Below, one piece after another: positions 8,296 to 16,699 of a stretch of DNA of 64,000 nucleotides (positions are counted from its first letter, which is position 1; each line of letters opens with the position of its first letter). Source of the DNA: NORP110 sp051251595 (lineage in GTDB: Bacteria; Pseudomonadota; Alphaproteobacteria; Rhodobacterales; Rhodobacteraceae); contig JBPOFA010000003.1 of NCBI GenBank assembly GCA_051251595.1, positions 310,001 to 374,000 on the forward strand, given 5' to 3'. Below the pieces are notes generated by a model. The model was not told the origin of the DNA, made no database searches, and saw only the letters and a program-made list of their open reading frames with translations. Both the position numbers and the translations under genes were made by a program.

Positions 8296-10095
8296 ATGAC
8301 AGACCTTGAACATATCCGCAATTTTTCAATTGTCGCCCATATCGACCACGGGAAATCCACCCTGGCGGATCGACTGATTCAACTCACCGGCACTGTGGCC
8401 GAACGCGACATGAAGGCCCAGTTGCTCGACAGCATGGACATCGAACGCGAACGCGGCATCACGATCAAGGCCAACTCTGTCCGGATTGAATATCCGGCCA
8501 AGGACGGTCAGACCTATATCCTGAACCTGATCGACACGCCCGGCCACGTGGATTTCGCCTATGAGGTTAGCCGCTCTATGCGCGCGGTCGAAGGCTCTCT
8601 GCTGGTCGTGGACGCCACCCAAGGGGTAGAGGCGCAAACCCTCGCCAATGTCTATCAGGCCATCGACGCCGACCACGAAATCGTGCCCGTGCTCAACAAG
8701 ATTGACCTGCCCGCCAGCGAACCCGAACAGGTCTGCGCCCAGATCGAGGACGTCATCGGCATCGACGCCAGCGACGCGGTCCATGTCAGCGCAAAAACCG
8801 GCGTCGGCATCCCCGATGTGCTAGAGGCCATCGTGACCCGCCTGCCAGCCCCAAAGGGCGACGCCGACGCCCCGCTCAAGGCGATGCTGGTCGACAGCTG
8901 GTATGACCCCTATCTTGGCGTGGTCGTGATGATCCGCGTCATGGACGGCGTGATCAAAAAAGGCGACCGCATCCGCATGATGCAAACCAACGCCACCTAT
9001 GGCATCGACAAGCTCGCCGTGCTGAAACCTGAAATGCAGGACATCAAACAGCTCGGCCCCGGCGAAATCGGCGTCCTTACCGCCAGCATCAAACAGGTGC
9101 GCGACACGCGGGTGGGTGACACAATCACCAGCGAAAAATCCGGCACCGCTGAACCGCTGCCCGGCTTCAAACCGGCACAACCCGTGGTCTTCTGTGGCCT
9201 GTTCCCCGTGGACAATGCGGAATTTGAGGACCTGCGCGACGCCATCGAAAAACTGGCGTTGAACGATGCGTCCTTTACCTATGAAATGGAAACCTCTGCC
9301 GCGCTTGGCTTTGGCTTCCGTTGCGGCTTTCTGGGGCTCTTGCACCTCGAAGTCATCCGCGACCGCCTGGAACGCGAATATGACATCGAACTGATCACCA
9401 CCGCGCCCTCGGTGATCTACCACGTCTATATGCGCGACGGAGAGATGATCGAACTGCACAACCCCGCCGACATGCCCGACATGACCCATGTGGACCATAT
9501 CGAAGAGCCGCGCATCAAGGCCACGATCCTTGTGCCCGATGACTACCTGGGCGACGTGCTCAAGCTCTGCCAGGACCGCCGCGGCATCCAGATGGACCTG
9601 ACCTATGCGGGCAGCCGCGCCATGGTCGTCTATGACCTGCCCTTGAACGAGGTCGTGTTTGACTTCTACGACCGCCTAAAATCCGTCACCAAGGGCTATG
9701 CGTCCTTCGACTACCAACTGATCGGCTACCGCGAGGATTTCCTTGTGAAAATGTCGATCCTTGTGAATGACGAACCCGTCGATGCGCTGTCTATGATGGT
9801 CCACCGCGACCGCGCGGAATCCCGGGGTCGGATGATGTGCGAAAAGCTCAAAGACCTGATCCCCCGCCACATGTTCAAAATCCCGGTTCAGGCCGCAATC
9901 GGGGGCCGAGTCATCGCCCGCGAAACCATCGCCGCCATGCGCAAAGACGTCACCGCCAAATGCTACGGCGGCGACGCCACCCGCAAACGCAAGCTGCTGG
10001 ACAAGCAGAAAAAGGGTAAGAAGAAGATGCGGGAATTCGGCAAGGTGGCCATCCCGCAAGAGGCGTTTATCAACGCCCTAAAAATGGACGGCTAA
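8296..10095 (+). CDS. lepA: Elongation factor 4 (LepA), back-translocating GTPase
   Basis: Ribosome-associated GTPase that acts on stalled or mistranslocated ribosomes and in 30S biogenesis. The 599-residue product has G1 AHIDHGKST (about 13-21), switch region RERGITIKA, G3 DTPGHVDF, G4 NKID and the LepA-specific C-terminal domain ending in KKGKKKMREFGKVAIPQEAF. Its length matches the family. The body of the gene uses GC-ending codons more strictly than most neighbours, in line with strong expression. The stop codon sits in the loop of a terminator hairpin. Confidence 0.98.
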   Translation: MTDLEHIRNFSIVAHIDHGKSTLADRLIQLTGTVAERDMKAQLLDSMDIERERGITIKANSVRIEYPAKDGQTYILNLIDTPGHVDFAYEVSRSMRAVEGSLLVVDATQGVEAQTLANVYQAIDADHEIVPVLNKIDLPASEPEQVCAQIEDVIGIDASDAVHVSAKTGVGIPDVLEAIVTRLPAPKGDADAPLKAMLVDSWYDPYLGVVVMIRVMDGVIKKGDRIRMMQTNATYGIDKLAVLKPEMQDIKQLGPGEIGVLTASIKQVRDTRVGDTITSEKSGTAEPLPGFKPAQPVVFCGLFPVDNAEFEDLRDAIEKLALNDASFTYEMETSAALGFGFRCGFLGLLHLEVIRDRLEREYDIELITTAPSVIYHVYMRDGEMIELHNPADMPDMTHVDHIEEPRIKATILVPDDYLGDVLKLCQDRRGIQMDLTYAGSRAMVVYDLPLNEVVFDFYDRLKSVTKGYASFDYQLIGYREDFLVKMSILVNDEPVDALSMMVHRDRAESRGRMMCEKLKDLIPRHMFKIPVQAAIGGRVIARETIAAMRKDVTAKCYGGDATRKRKLLDKQKKGKKKMREFGKVAIPQEAFINALKMDG

Positions 10096-10108
10096 GCCGT
10101 CCAGTTTT
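10086..10108 (+). terminator. lepA terminator built around the stop codon
   Basis: GGACGGC (10086-10092) pairs with GCCGTCC (10096-10102) across a three-base loop that is exactly the lepA TAA stop, followed by AGTTTTGG. The last two sense codons therefore form one arm of the stem. Confidence 0.55.
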
Positions 10109-10180
10109 GGGGCTGGTGCGGGTAAGCGGTTTTCGAAGAAAATTGCGGCCGCACTCGGGGGAGCCAAAAGGAGGTTATGG

Positions 10181-11059
10181 TTGACAAATCAAACCGTTCG
10201 CAACCAGACGATTTCAGCTGGGGGTAATGGATACTGCTTGTATTGCAATAAAAATGGCGATGATCTGACGAATGAACATATCGTGCCAGAATCTTTAAAT
10301 GGCCACTTCATCATTAGAAATTCGTCTTGCATCGATTGTCAAAAAAAAATTAATCGGGAAATTGAAGGGCCGACGTTTGGCGGGCTATATGGTCCATTAA
10401 GAAAGTTTCATGGTTACAGATCCAAAAATAGAGGCACCAAGTCCAAGCTAGATCGAAACAATTGCCTTGTACCAGCGACATTAACGTATTTCAACGGACA
10501 TGCTGAGACACTCAATGTAGATGTCGGTGATTTCCCGCCTCCGTTGATAGACATCAACTATGGTCGTCCCCCGGCTTTGAGCGGTGATGAAACAGGAATA
10601 ACTCATCCGATTGAGATGACGGCAATTCCGGGCTCGGGCGTGGATCACCTGTTGGCTCAGCCTCGGGTCAAATCAGCTTCCATGGAAGGGGTTTGGCCGC
10701 GCGTGGGCGTAATGGAAAGGTTCCTTGCAAAAGTTGCGATCGGCTCAATTTCGTTGTTTTCACGCAAGAGTGTGGAAGCTTCCGACCTAGCCAAGATTGT
10801 TTTGGGGGTGGACAGCCCGTTTGTTGCTGTGGGCAATGATCTCACTTGCCCTTGGCTATTTAGTAGCTCTAGGGAAGATGGCCTTATTCAACCAGATCTT
10901 CGACTGTTTGAACGTGTTGAAATGGGCGAACGATTTGTCTATTTGCGGATAGACATTGCACCACATTTCTTTCCAAGTTTCTTTTTTGTTCGGATTAAGT
11001 CAAAGGAAACGGGTGCACTTCTTGAGGAAACATCGATTTCGGCGTTTATGATGTCTTAA
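10181..11059 (+). CDS. HNH-type zinc-knuckle protein, probable nuclease
   Basis: 292 residues. The N-terminus holds a treble-clef HNH pattern: Cys19 and Cys22 (YCLYCNKNG), the NEHIVPESL core with His33, and a second pair Cys50 and Cys53 (SSCIDCQKK). This is the layout of stand-alone HNH proteins linked to restriction or mobile DNA. The remaining ~240 residues match nothing I recognise. The start is TTG at 10181, six bases after AAGGAGG; an ATG at 10177 is too close to that site and opens only a 16-codon frame. The gene is clearly more AT-rich than lepA before it and uses AT-ending codons freely, a sign of recent transfer. No methylase or other defence partner is adjacent. Confidence 0.6.
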   Translation: MTNQTVRNQTISAGGNGYCLYCNKNGDDLTNEHIVPESLNGHFIIRNSSCIDCQKKINREIEGPTFGGLYGPLRKFHGYRSKNRGTKSKLDRNNCLVPATLTYFNGHAETLNVDVGDFPPPLIDINYGRPPALSGDETGITHPIEMTAIPGSGVDHLLAQPRVKSASMEGVWPRVGVMERFLAKVAIGSISLFSRKSVEASDLAKIVLGVDSPFVAVGNDLTCPWLFSSSREDGLIQPDLRLFERVEMGERFVYLRIDIAPHFFPSFFFVRIKSKETGALLEETSISAFMMS

Positions 11060-11144
11060 CCCTCTCGCCAATGACGGCGGTCAATTGCCAAACGAACTGA
11101 TATTCAGCCCTTAAAGTGGATGGGTAAAACCGAATCCTTTGTGC

Positions 11145-11228
11145 CCCATGGGCTCCGCCCGTTTTCGCCTGAACCTGTCCACTGGACAGCTTCCGGGACG
11201 GCTCAAACTCCCCCACGGGGAGGGCGCT
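11145..11228. repeat. 84-bp direct repeat, copy 1
   Basis: Nearly identical to 11302-11385, offset by 157 bases with only about three mismatches. It begins CCCATGGGCTCCGCCCG and contains an inverted repeat CTGTCCA-C-TGGACAG. Sequence after each copy is also partly alike (CCTGATGTGGCGCG near 11259, CCTGATGTCGCGC near 11388). Confidence 0.9.
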
Positions 11229-11301
11229 TTGCACCCACCCCGAGGTCCGGCCACTTCCCTGATGTGGCGCGAGTCCGGAACGGCCAGCTGGCAGGCCCGC
11301 G

Positions 11302-11385
11302 CCCATGGGCTCCGCCCGTTTTCGCCTGAACCTGTCCACTGGACAGCTTCCGGGACGGCTTCAACTCCCCCATGGGGAGGGCGCT
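11302..11385. repeat. 84-bp direct repeat, copy 2
   Basis: Second copy of the 11145-11228 element, in the same orientation, with differences at the GCTCAAAC/GCTTCAAC and CCACGGGG/CCATGGGG positions. The two copies lie downstream of the AT-rich HNH gene and are absent elsewhere in the window as far as I can see by eye. Confidence 0.9.
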
Positions 11386-11532
11386 CCCCTGATGTCGCGC
11401 TATTCGTTAAACCCCGTTAACGAACCAACCGAACGCCGGCTCAATCCCGCACCACCGTACGGTGCTGCCATACGTTTTGCCGACACTATGCCGACGCCCC
11501 GCAGACAGCCCAAAACCGCCGTTAACCCGCGC

Positions 11533-11835
11533 CTAAATGTCGACGACCAACAACCCGTCAACGCCGCCTTCAAGCGCCGCGACCAGCTGACCGCCCGCCG
11601 CTTTATGCGCTGGATGCTCCAGATAGGTGTCGCGGGCCTCTGCGTCGCGAAACACCATGACGAACCCGTCGTTGTAGCCCTGCGAGAACCCCTCGGGGCT
11701 GATGTTGCTGCCAAAGGCCGCGCTGACCAAACCGTCGACAATATCGCCCAAAGCCTCTAGCGCATCCCAGATCGCCTGCTTGTCCGCCTGCGTCACATCC
11801 GCCCTGAATTTCACAAGCACCAAATGGTGTATCAT
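11533..11835 (-). CDS. Dabb (stress-responsive A/B barrel) protein
   Basis: 100 residues of the dimeric alpha/beta barrel family: MIHHLVLVKFRADVTQADKQ at the N-terminus, SPEGFSQGYNDGFVMVFRD in the middle and YLEHPAHKAA near residue 80 are the standard landmarks. Members are small ferredoxin-like dimers found in stress or catabolic settings, usually without proven chemistry. The start has AAGGGGGA in front. The upstream in-frame stretch is unconserved. It stands alone. Confidence 0.82.
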   Translation of the reverse strand: MIHHLVLVKFRADVTQADKQAIWDALEALGDIVDGLVSAAFGSNISPEGFSQGYNDGFVMVFRDAEARDTYLEHPAHKAAGGQLVAALEGGVDGLLVVDI

Positions 11836-11967
11836 GCCGTCCCCCTTCATCTGTTTCACCCTGTCTACCCCATGCCGGTCCCGCCCGCCAATCCAAATGC
11901 CGCGACGGAAATCCCGCGCCCGTCCGTATGACATGTAGAGACTCCGAAAACTGGAAAGGTCCACGAT

Positions 11968-12051
11968 ATGAAAACGCTCTACCTCGGCATGGCGATCACC
12001 ATGGCCTTTTTGTCTGTGGCAATAATCCTGAGTTCTAACACCTTATTTTAA
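11968..12051 (+). CDS. Possible 27-residue single-helix membrane peptide
   Basis: An ATG preceded by GGAAAGGT at a sensible distance opens MKTLYLGMAITMAFLSVAII followed by LSSNTLF and TAA. Nearly the whole peptide is one hydrophobic helix. It lies divergently upstream of the Dabb gene. The frame is too short for statistical support, so this rests on the ribosome site and the coherent helix only. Confidence 0.35.
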   Translation: MKTLYLGMAITMAFLSVAIILSSNTLF

Positions 12052-12173
12052 AACAAAATTCTCCGGAACCAAGCAACCTGCCATGGGGCGAAAACGCGCA
12101 GCGGCGCGATTGTCGTTGCCCCCATGGGCCAAGACCCGCTATGCCCCGTGCAAATCAACAAACGGACAGCCCC

Positions 12174-12722
12174 ATGCCTTTGCACACCCGCGCCCAAAAC
12201 ACCTGTGAACTCTGCGCCGCCACTGACGCGCTTGCCGCCTATGATGTCGGCCCCGATCCCGATGGCACGGCGTCCACACAAGCGCTGTTGTGCCAGACCT
12301 GCCGCGATCAGATTGACGGCGAACCTGACCCGCAGCACTGGCGGGCGCTGGCCTCTTCCATGTGGTCAGAGCACGCGCCGGTGCAGGTTCTGGCCTGGCG
12401 GATGCTGGATCGTTTGTCAGATCAGGATTGGGCCCGCGACCTGGCTGATATGCTGTTTCTGGACGACGAAATCCTGGCCTGGGCCAAGTCCGGCGCGGCC
12501 AGCCTGGACGTCATCCACCGGGACAGCAACGGTGCCCAACTGGCCCAGGGCGATACGGTCGTCCTGATCAAGGACCTCCCCGTCAAAGGCGCAGGCTTCA
12601 CCGCCAAGCGCGGCACGGCTGTCAGGGGCATTAACCTTGTCTTAGACAATGCCGGTCATATTGAGGGCCGAGTTGAAGGACAAAGGATCGTTATCCTCAC
12701 AGAATTCGTCAAAAAGAAATAG
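12174..12722 (+). CDS. phnA: PhnA-domain zinc-ribbon protein
   Basis: 182 residues with an N-terminal zinc ribbon (CELCAATDAL, then LLCQTCRDQI) and the C-terminal PhnA beta domain (IHRDSNGAQLAQGDTVVLIKDLPVKG, read in two parts near residues 115-140, and RGTAVRGINLV). Despite the name, the family is not needed for phosphonate breakdown and its role is unclear. I chose the ATG at 12174 because it starts just before the zinc ribbon; an ATG at 12141 is in frame but has no ribosome site. It is not in a phosphonate operon. Confidence 0.8.
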   Translation: MPLHTRAQNTCELCAATDALAAYDVGPDPDGTASTQALLCQTCRDQIDGEPDPQHWRALASSMWSEHAPVQVLAWRMLDRLSDQDWARDLADMLFLDDEILAWAKSGAASLDVIHRDSNGAQLAQGDTVVLIKDLPVKGAGFTAKRGTAVRGINLVLDNAGHIEGRVEGQRIVILTEFVKKK

Positions 12723-12808
12723 CTGCGCACTGCCCTGACATTCCGGTCATGATCGTTTAGCCGTGTTGCTGGGGCACAAAATCTGCCCCGACTTAACCGG
12801 GGGGAATC

Positions 12809-13240
12809 ATGACACAGGCACCATTCACACTATCGGGCATCGACCATGTCGTTTTTCTGGTCGATGACATGGATCAGGCGTTAACCTTTTATCAAGGTTT
12901 TCTGGGGTGTCAGCCGGGCTATTCCTATCCGGCCATCGGCATGGAACAGGTTTGGGCGGGTATGGCGCTGATCGTTTTGTGGGACACGACCCACCCCGGC
13001 GCGGCCTCTGCCATTCCGCCAGTAACAGGGGGGCGCAATGTGGATCATGTCTGCATCGCGACCAGCCCGTTCGACCACGACGCCTTCCGCGCCTATTGCG
13101 CTGACCATGACGTCAAGATCGACAGGGAAGCATTTCACGGCGGCGCGCGCGGGATGGGGGATAGTTTTTACATCTTTGATCCCTTCGGCAACAAGCTCGA
13201 AATCAAAGGGGCACCTGTCTATCCCGACGGAACCGCCTGA
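12809..13240 (+). CDS. VOC family (glyoxalase/dioxygenase fold) protein
   Basis: 143 residues covering one vicinal-oxygen-chelate unit: GIDHVVFLVDDMDQALTFY at the N-terminus, RNVDHVCIATSPFD near residue 75, and SFYIFDPFGNKLEIKG at the C-terminus. His near 12, His near 79 and Glu near 132 are in metal-ligand positions, so a metal-dependent enzyme is possible. The substrate is not readable. CCGGGGGGAATC precedes the ATG. It converges on the esterase gene seven bases further. Confidence 0.85.
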   Translation: MTQAPFTLSGIDHVVFLVDDMDQALTFYQGFLGCQPGYSYPAIGMEQVWAGMALIVLWDTTHPGAASAIPPVTGGRNVDHVCIATSPFDHDAFRAYCADHDVKIDREAFHGGARGMGDSFYIFDPFGNKLEIKGAPVYPDGTA

Positions 13241-13246
13241 CCAGGG

Positions 13247-14005
13247 CTACATGTCCAGAAAGGTCCGCACAGCAGCCTCGAACTCACGCGGCTTTTCCGC
13301 ATGGACCCAATGGCCTGCGCCGGGGATCTTTGCAAACCGCGCGGCAGGGAAAAGCCGTTTGATTTCAGGCCTGTATTCGCGTCTCACATAAGCGCTGTCC
13401 CCGCCAGACAGGAAAAACGCAGGGCCTGAAAACTGCCCCGAAACCTCTGGGAAACCGATGATCCCGGCCATCTCGGCCGACAAGACATCCAAATTTAGAC
13501 GCCATTTTTTCGATTTAAGATCAAGGGATTGCAGTAAAAACGCCCGCACGGATGGGTCGTCTTCGCGGCTTTGCAAAATCTCATCGGCCTCGGCACGGCT
13601 GTTGATCTGATCAAGATCCAAGGCTTGCATGGCCTGCGCCAGGTGGATCTGCGTGTGCGAATATCCAACCGGAGCGATATCCGCGACGATCAGTTTGCGC
13701 ACCACATCCGATCCCGAAAGCGCCAGAACCATCGCGGCCTTACCCCCCATTGAATGTCCCAAAACATCCATCGGCGCGCCGTGATCGGCAATCACCTCGG
13801 CCAGATCACCGGCCATTTCGCCATAGGAATGGCACGGAAACCAATCGCTGTCGCCATGGTTGCGCATATCCACTGCGATGACCTGCCGCTCATCGGACAG
13901 ACGCCGGGCGATCACGCCCCAGTTGCGGCCCGACCCAAACAAGCCATGCGCGATCAAAAGCGCTGGTTTTTCAGTGGGTTCTCCGGTGATGATTGTCGTT
14001 AACAT
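13247..14005 (-). CDS. Alpha/beta-fold hydrolase, YbfF-like esterase
   Basis: 252 residues. Oxyanion motif HGLFGSGRNWG (about 20-30), nucleophile elbow GHSMGG (Ser near 85), and catalytic His in IPGAGHWVHAEKP near 230. MRNHGDSDW after the first strand is typical of the YbfF acyl-CoA/short-ester hydrolase group. It would act in the cytoplasm on short acyl esters; the physiological substrate is unknown. Monocistronic. Confidence 0.85.
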   Translation of the reverse strand: MLTTIITGEPTEKPALLIAHGLFGSGRNWGVIARRLSDERQVIAVDMRNHGDSDWFPCHSYGEMAGDLAEVIADHGAPMDVLGHSMGGKAAMVLALSGSDVVRKLIVADIAPVGYSHTQIHLAQAMQALDLDQINSRAEADEILQSREDDPSVRAFLLQSLDLKSKKWRLNLDVLSAEMAGIIGFPEVSGQFSGPAFFLSGGDSAYVRREYRPEIKRLFPAARFAKIPGAGHWVHAEKPREFEAAVRTFLDM

Positions 14006-14096
14006 GGGCGTAAATTAGCCGCTTCGATCTGGGCTGGCCAGCCCTGAAATGAAGGTGTAATCAAAGCCTTGAGATTCGAATGTTGAAAAGAGTTCA

Positions 14097-14459
14097 ATGA
14101 CTTACCAAGATCGCGCCGATCGAGTTGCAAAGCTGATGGAAACGCATCTGGGGGTGCGGGGCAAATCGCTTGACGCCAAACTGCGAAATGCAGGGCGCAG
14201 CCTGCCGCGCGACATCCGCAAGCAGGCCGACCACATCACCCAAGCGGTGCAGCTAGAGGCGAATCCAAAACTGGCCCGAATGATCGACCAGGAACAGGTC
14301 AACACGGCATATAAGGCGTGCGAAAAATACCTGACGGATATTGATGCCGCAGAGCGGCGCAAAGGCTATGCGGTCGCATTCCTGACAACCAATGCCTTTA
14401 ATTTTGTGGCGATCAGCGGGCTGCTGATCGCCGTTCTCGTGTGGCGCGGATTTTTGTAA
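14097..14459 (+). CDS. Hypothetical protein with C-terminal membrane anchor
   Basis: 120 residues. The first 95 are helical and rich in basic and acidic residues (MTYQDRADRVAKLMETHLGV; RSLPRDIRKQADHITQAVQL). The end is a single hydrophobic helix (FNFVAISGLLIAVLVWRGFL). It looks like a tail-anchored cytoplasmic protein. AAAGAG lies before the ATG. I do not recognise the family. It converges on glyA. Confidence 0.7.
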   Translation: MTYQDRADRVAKLMETHLGVRGKSLDAKLRNAGRSLPRDIRKQADHITQAVQLEANPKLARMIDQEQVNTAYKACEKYLTDIDAAERRKGYAVAFLTTNAFNFVAISGLLIAVLVWRGFL

Positions 14460-14471
14460 GCTCCGCTTGCC

Positions 14472-15764
14472 TTAATCTTCGTAAATCGGGAATTTGTTGC
14501 ACAAATCCAAGACTTTAGCTTTCACCGCAGCTTCGACCTCTGCATTGCCTTCTTCGCCGTTTTCGGCCAGACCATCCACAACTTCGACGATCCAATCCCC
14601 GATCAGGCGGAATTCGTCTTCACCAAAACCACGGGTCGTCCCGGCAGGGGACCCCAGCCGAACACCAGAGGTCACCATCGGTTTTTCCGGGTCAAACGGG
14701 ATGCCGTTTTTGTTGCAGGTGATGTTGGCGCGGCCAAGGGCGGTTTCGGTCGCATTGCCCTTCACGCCTTTCGGGCGCAGATCGACCAGCACAACATGGG
14801 TGTCTGTGCCGCCGGTGACGATGTTCAAGCCGCCCTTGATCAACTGATCTGACAGGGCCTGGGCATTGCGCACGACCTGGGCCGCATATTCGGAAAACTC
14901 AGGTGTCAGCGCCTCGCCAAAAGCAACGGCCTTGGCTGCAATCACATGCATCAGAGGGCCGCCTTGGATGCCAGGGAAAATCGCTGAATTTACCTTTTTC
15001 GCGATATCCGCGTCATTGGTCAGGATCATCCCGCCACGCGGGCCGCGCAGGGTTTTGTGTGTCGTCGTCGTGGCCACATGGGCATGCGGGAAAGGCGAGG
15101 GGTGCTGGCCACCGGCCACCAGCCCAGCAAAATGCGCCATATCCACCAGCAAAATTGCATCCACGCTGTCTGCGATTTCGCGCATGCGTTTGAAATCAAC
15201 CTGACGTGGGATGGCCGAACCGCCGGCGATCAGCATTTTCGGTTTATGTTCTGTGGCCAGCTCTTGGACCTGATCGTAATCAATCAGGCTGTCTTGTTGG
15301 CGCACGCCATACTGAACCGCGTTGAACCATTTGCCAGACTGGTTTGGCTTTGCGCCATGGGTCAGGTGCCCACCTGCGGCCAGTGACATCCCCAGGATTG
15401 TGTCACCCGGCTGAAGCAAGGCGGTAAAGACACCCTGATTGGCCTGTGACCCGGAATGGGGCTGAACATTCACGAAATCGCAGCCAAACAAGGCCTTGGC
15501 GCGATCGATCGCGATCTCTTCTGCGACATCGACATTGGCACAACCACCATAATATCTGCGCCCCGGATACCCTTCGGCATATTTGTTCGTCAGAACAGAG
15601 CCCTGGGCCTCTAGCACTGCCTTTGAAACGATATTCTCGGATGCGATCAATTCGATTTCAGTTCTTTGGCGGGTCATTTCGCCGGTGATCGCCTCGAAGA
15701 CATCAGGGTCTGCGGCGGACATCGTTTCGGTGAAAAAACCAGAAGTCTTTGTCGGGGTGCTCAT
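14472..15764 (-). CDS. glyA: Serine hydroxymethyltransferase
   Basis: PLP enzyme that converts serine and tetrahydrofolate to glycine and methylene-THF, the main one-carbon source. The 430-residue product has ELIASENIVS (about 37-46), the GYPGRRYYGGC motif and the PLP lysine in VATTTTHKTLRGPRGG near residue 235. The start MSTPTKTSGFF follows CTGGAGCCACGACT, a good ribosome site; the upstream 30-codon extension was rejected. Length fits the family. It is divergent to nadK. Confidence 0.97.
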   Translation of the reverse strand: MSTPTKTSGFFTETMSAADPDVFEAITGEMTRQRTEIELIASENIVSKAVLEAQGSVLTNKYAEGYPGRRYYGGCANVDVAEEIAIDRAKALFGCDFVNVQPHSGSQANQGVFTALLQPGDTILGMSLAAGGHLTHGAKPNQSGKWFNAVQYGVRQQDSLIDYDQVQELATEHKPKMLIAGGSAIPRQVDFKRMREIADSVDAILLVDMAHFAGLVAGGQHPSPFPHAHVATTTTHKTLRGPRGGMILTNDADIAKKVNSAIFPGIQGGPLMHVIAAKAVAFGEALTPEFSEYAAQVVRNAQALSDQLIKGGLNIVTGGTDTHVVLVDLRPKGVKGNATETALGRANITCNKNGIPFDPEKPMVTSGVRLGSPAGTTRGFGEDEFRLIGDWIVEVVDGLAENGEEGNAEVEAAVKAKVLDLCNKFPIYED

Positions 15765-15923
15765 AGTCGTGGCTCCAGGTGGGTGCTGCAATATCCGGCT
15801 TGTAACGAGAATCGGCAGGGGGAAAAACCCCGAAAAAATCCAGACAGTTTTCACCCAGCTCTGGTCTGGCCCTTGCGTTTTGCGCTGTCCTGCGGGATGA
15901 CTTTTGAAACGGGATGGGTATTC

Positions 15924-16691
15924 ATGGCGCGAAATCAGAAAATTTCCTTTTTGGCCAGTAAGTCAGAGGTCGCAACCTCTGCGCGGGACCGCCTGGTTGA
16001 TCGCTATGGCAATGTCGATCTGGATCAGGCTGATGTGATCGTCGCCCTTGGCGGGGACGGGTTCATGTTGCAGACCTTGCACCGCACGATGGATCTCAAA
16101 GCACCGGTCTATGGGATGAACCGGGGCACCATCGGGTTTCTGATGAACGAGTTCAAAGAAGACGATCTGCAAGACCTTCTGGCCGCTGCCGAGGAAGAGG
16201 AAATTCACCCCCTTTCCATGGTCGCCGAATGCGTCGACGGATCGCGCCACACCGCCCTTGCGATCAACGAGGTGTCATTGCTGCGGGCCGGGCCTCAGGC
16301 GGCCAAACTGCGGATCAGCGTGGATGGCAAGGTGCGGATGGAAGAGCTCGTCTGCGACGGGGCGCTTGTCTGCACGCCAGCCGGATCAACGGCCTATAAC
16401 TATTCCGCCCATGGTCCGATTCTGCCGATCGGGTCAGATGTGCTGGCGCTGACAGCAATGGCCGCGTTTCGCCCGCGCCGGTGGCGGGGGGCATTGCTGC
16501 CCAACACCTCTAAGGTCCGGTTTGATGTGATGGAAAATGACAAAAGACCTGTTATGGCCGATGCTGACAGCCGGTCGGTCCGGGATGTGGCCTGGGTGGA
16601 AATCATCTCTGAGCCATCAATCACGCACCGCATTTTGTTTGATCCGGGCCACGGTTTGGAAGAACGGTTGACCCAGGAACAATTCGTCTAG
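15924..16691 (+). CDS. nadK: NAD kinase
   Basis: Phosphorylates NAD to NADP. The 255-residue product has the GGDGFML motif near residue 42 (the conserved GGDG loop), NRGTIGFLMNEF near residue 70 and STAYNYSAHGPI with the second conserved glycine-rich region. MARNQKISFLASKSE is the chosen start; an earlier in-frame ATG at 15898 would add nine residues. Together with sthA and maeB in the same window it is one of three NADPH-supply genes, but not co-transcribed with them. Confidence 0.95.
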   Translation: MARNQKISFLASKSEVATSARDRLVDRYGNVDLDQADVIVALGGDGFMLQTLHRTMDLKAPVYGMNRGTIGFLMNEFKEDDLQDLLAAAEEEEIHPLSMVAECVDGSRHTALAINEVSLLRAGPQAAKLRISVDGKVRMEELVCDGALVCTPAGSTAYNYSAHGPILPIGSDVLALTAMAAFRPRRWRGALLPNTSKVRFDVMENDKRPVMADADSRSVRDVAWVEIISEPSITHRILFDPGHGLEERLTQEQFV

Positions 16692-16699
16692 CCCATGCG

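Larger units (their letters stand above)
11060..11532. other. 473-base gap with direct repeats, no gene
   Basis: Between the HNH gene and the convergent Dabb gene I see no convincing coding frame. It holds two 84-bp direct repeats (entered separately), a short self-complementary sequence CACCGTACGGTG at 11453-11464, and repeated CGTTAA words near 11405-11425. Short frames that run through the repeats are by-products of the repeated sequence. Confidence 0.7.

Noticed and set aside
11120..11760. Several overlapping small frames through the 84-bp repeats
   Set aside because: The near-identical peptides simply reflect the repeated DNA and occur in more than one frame; no start signals.
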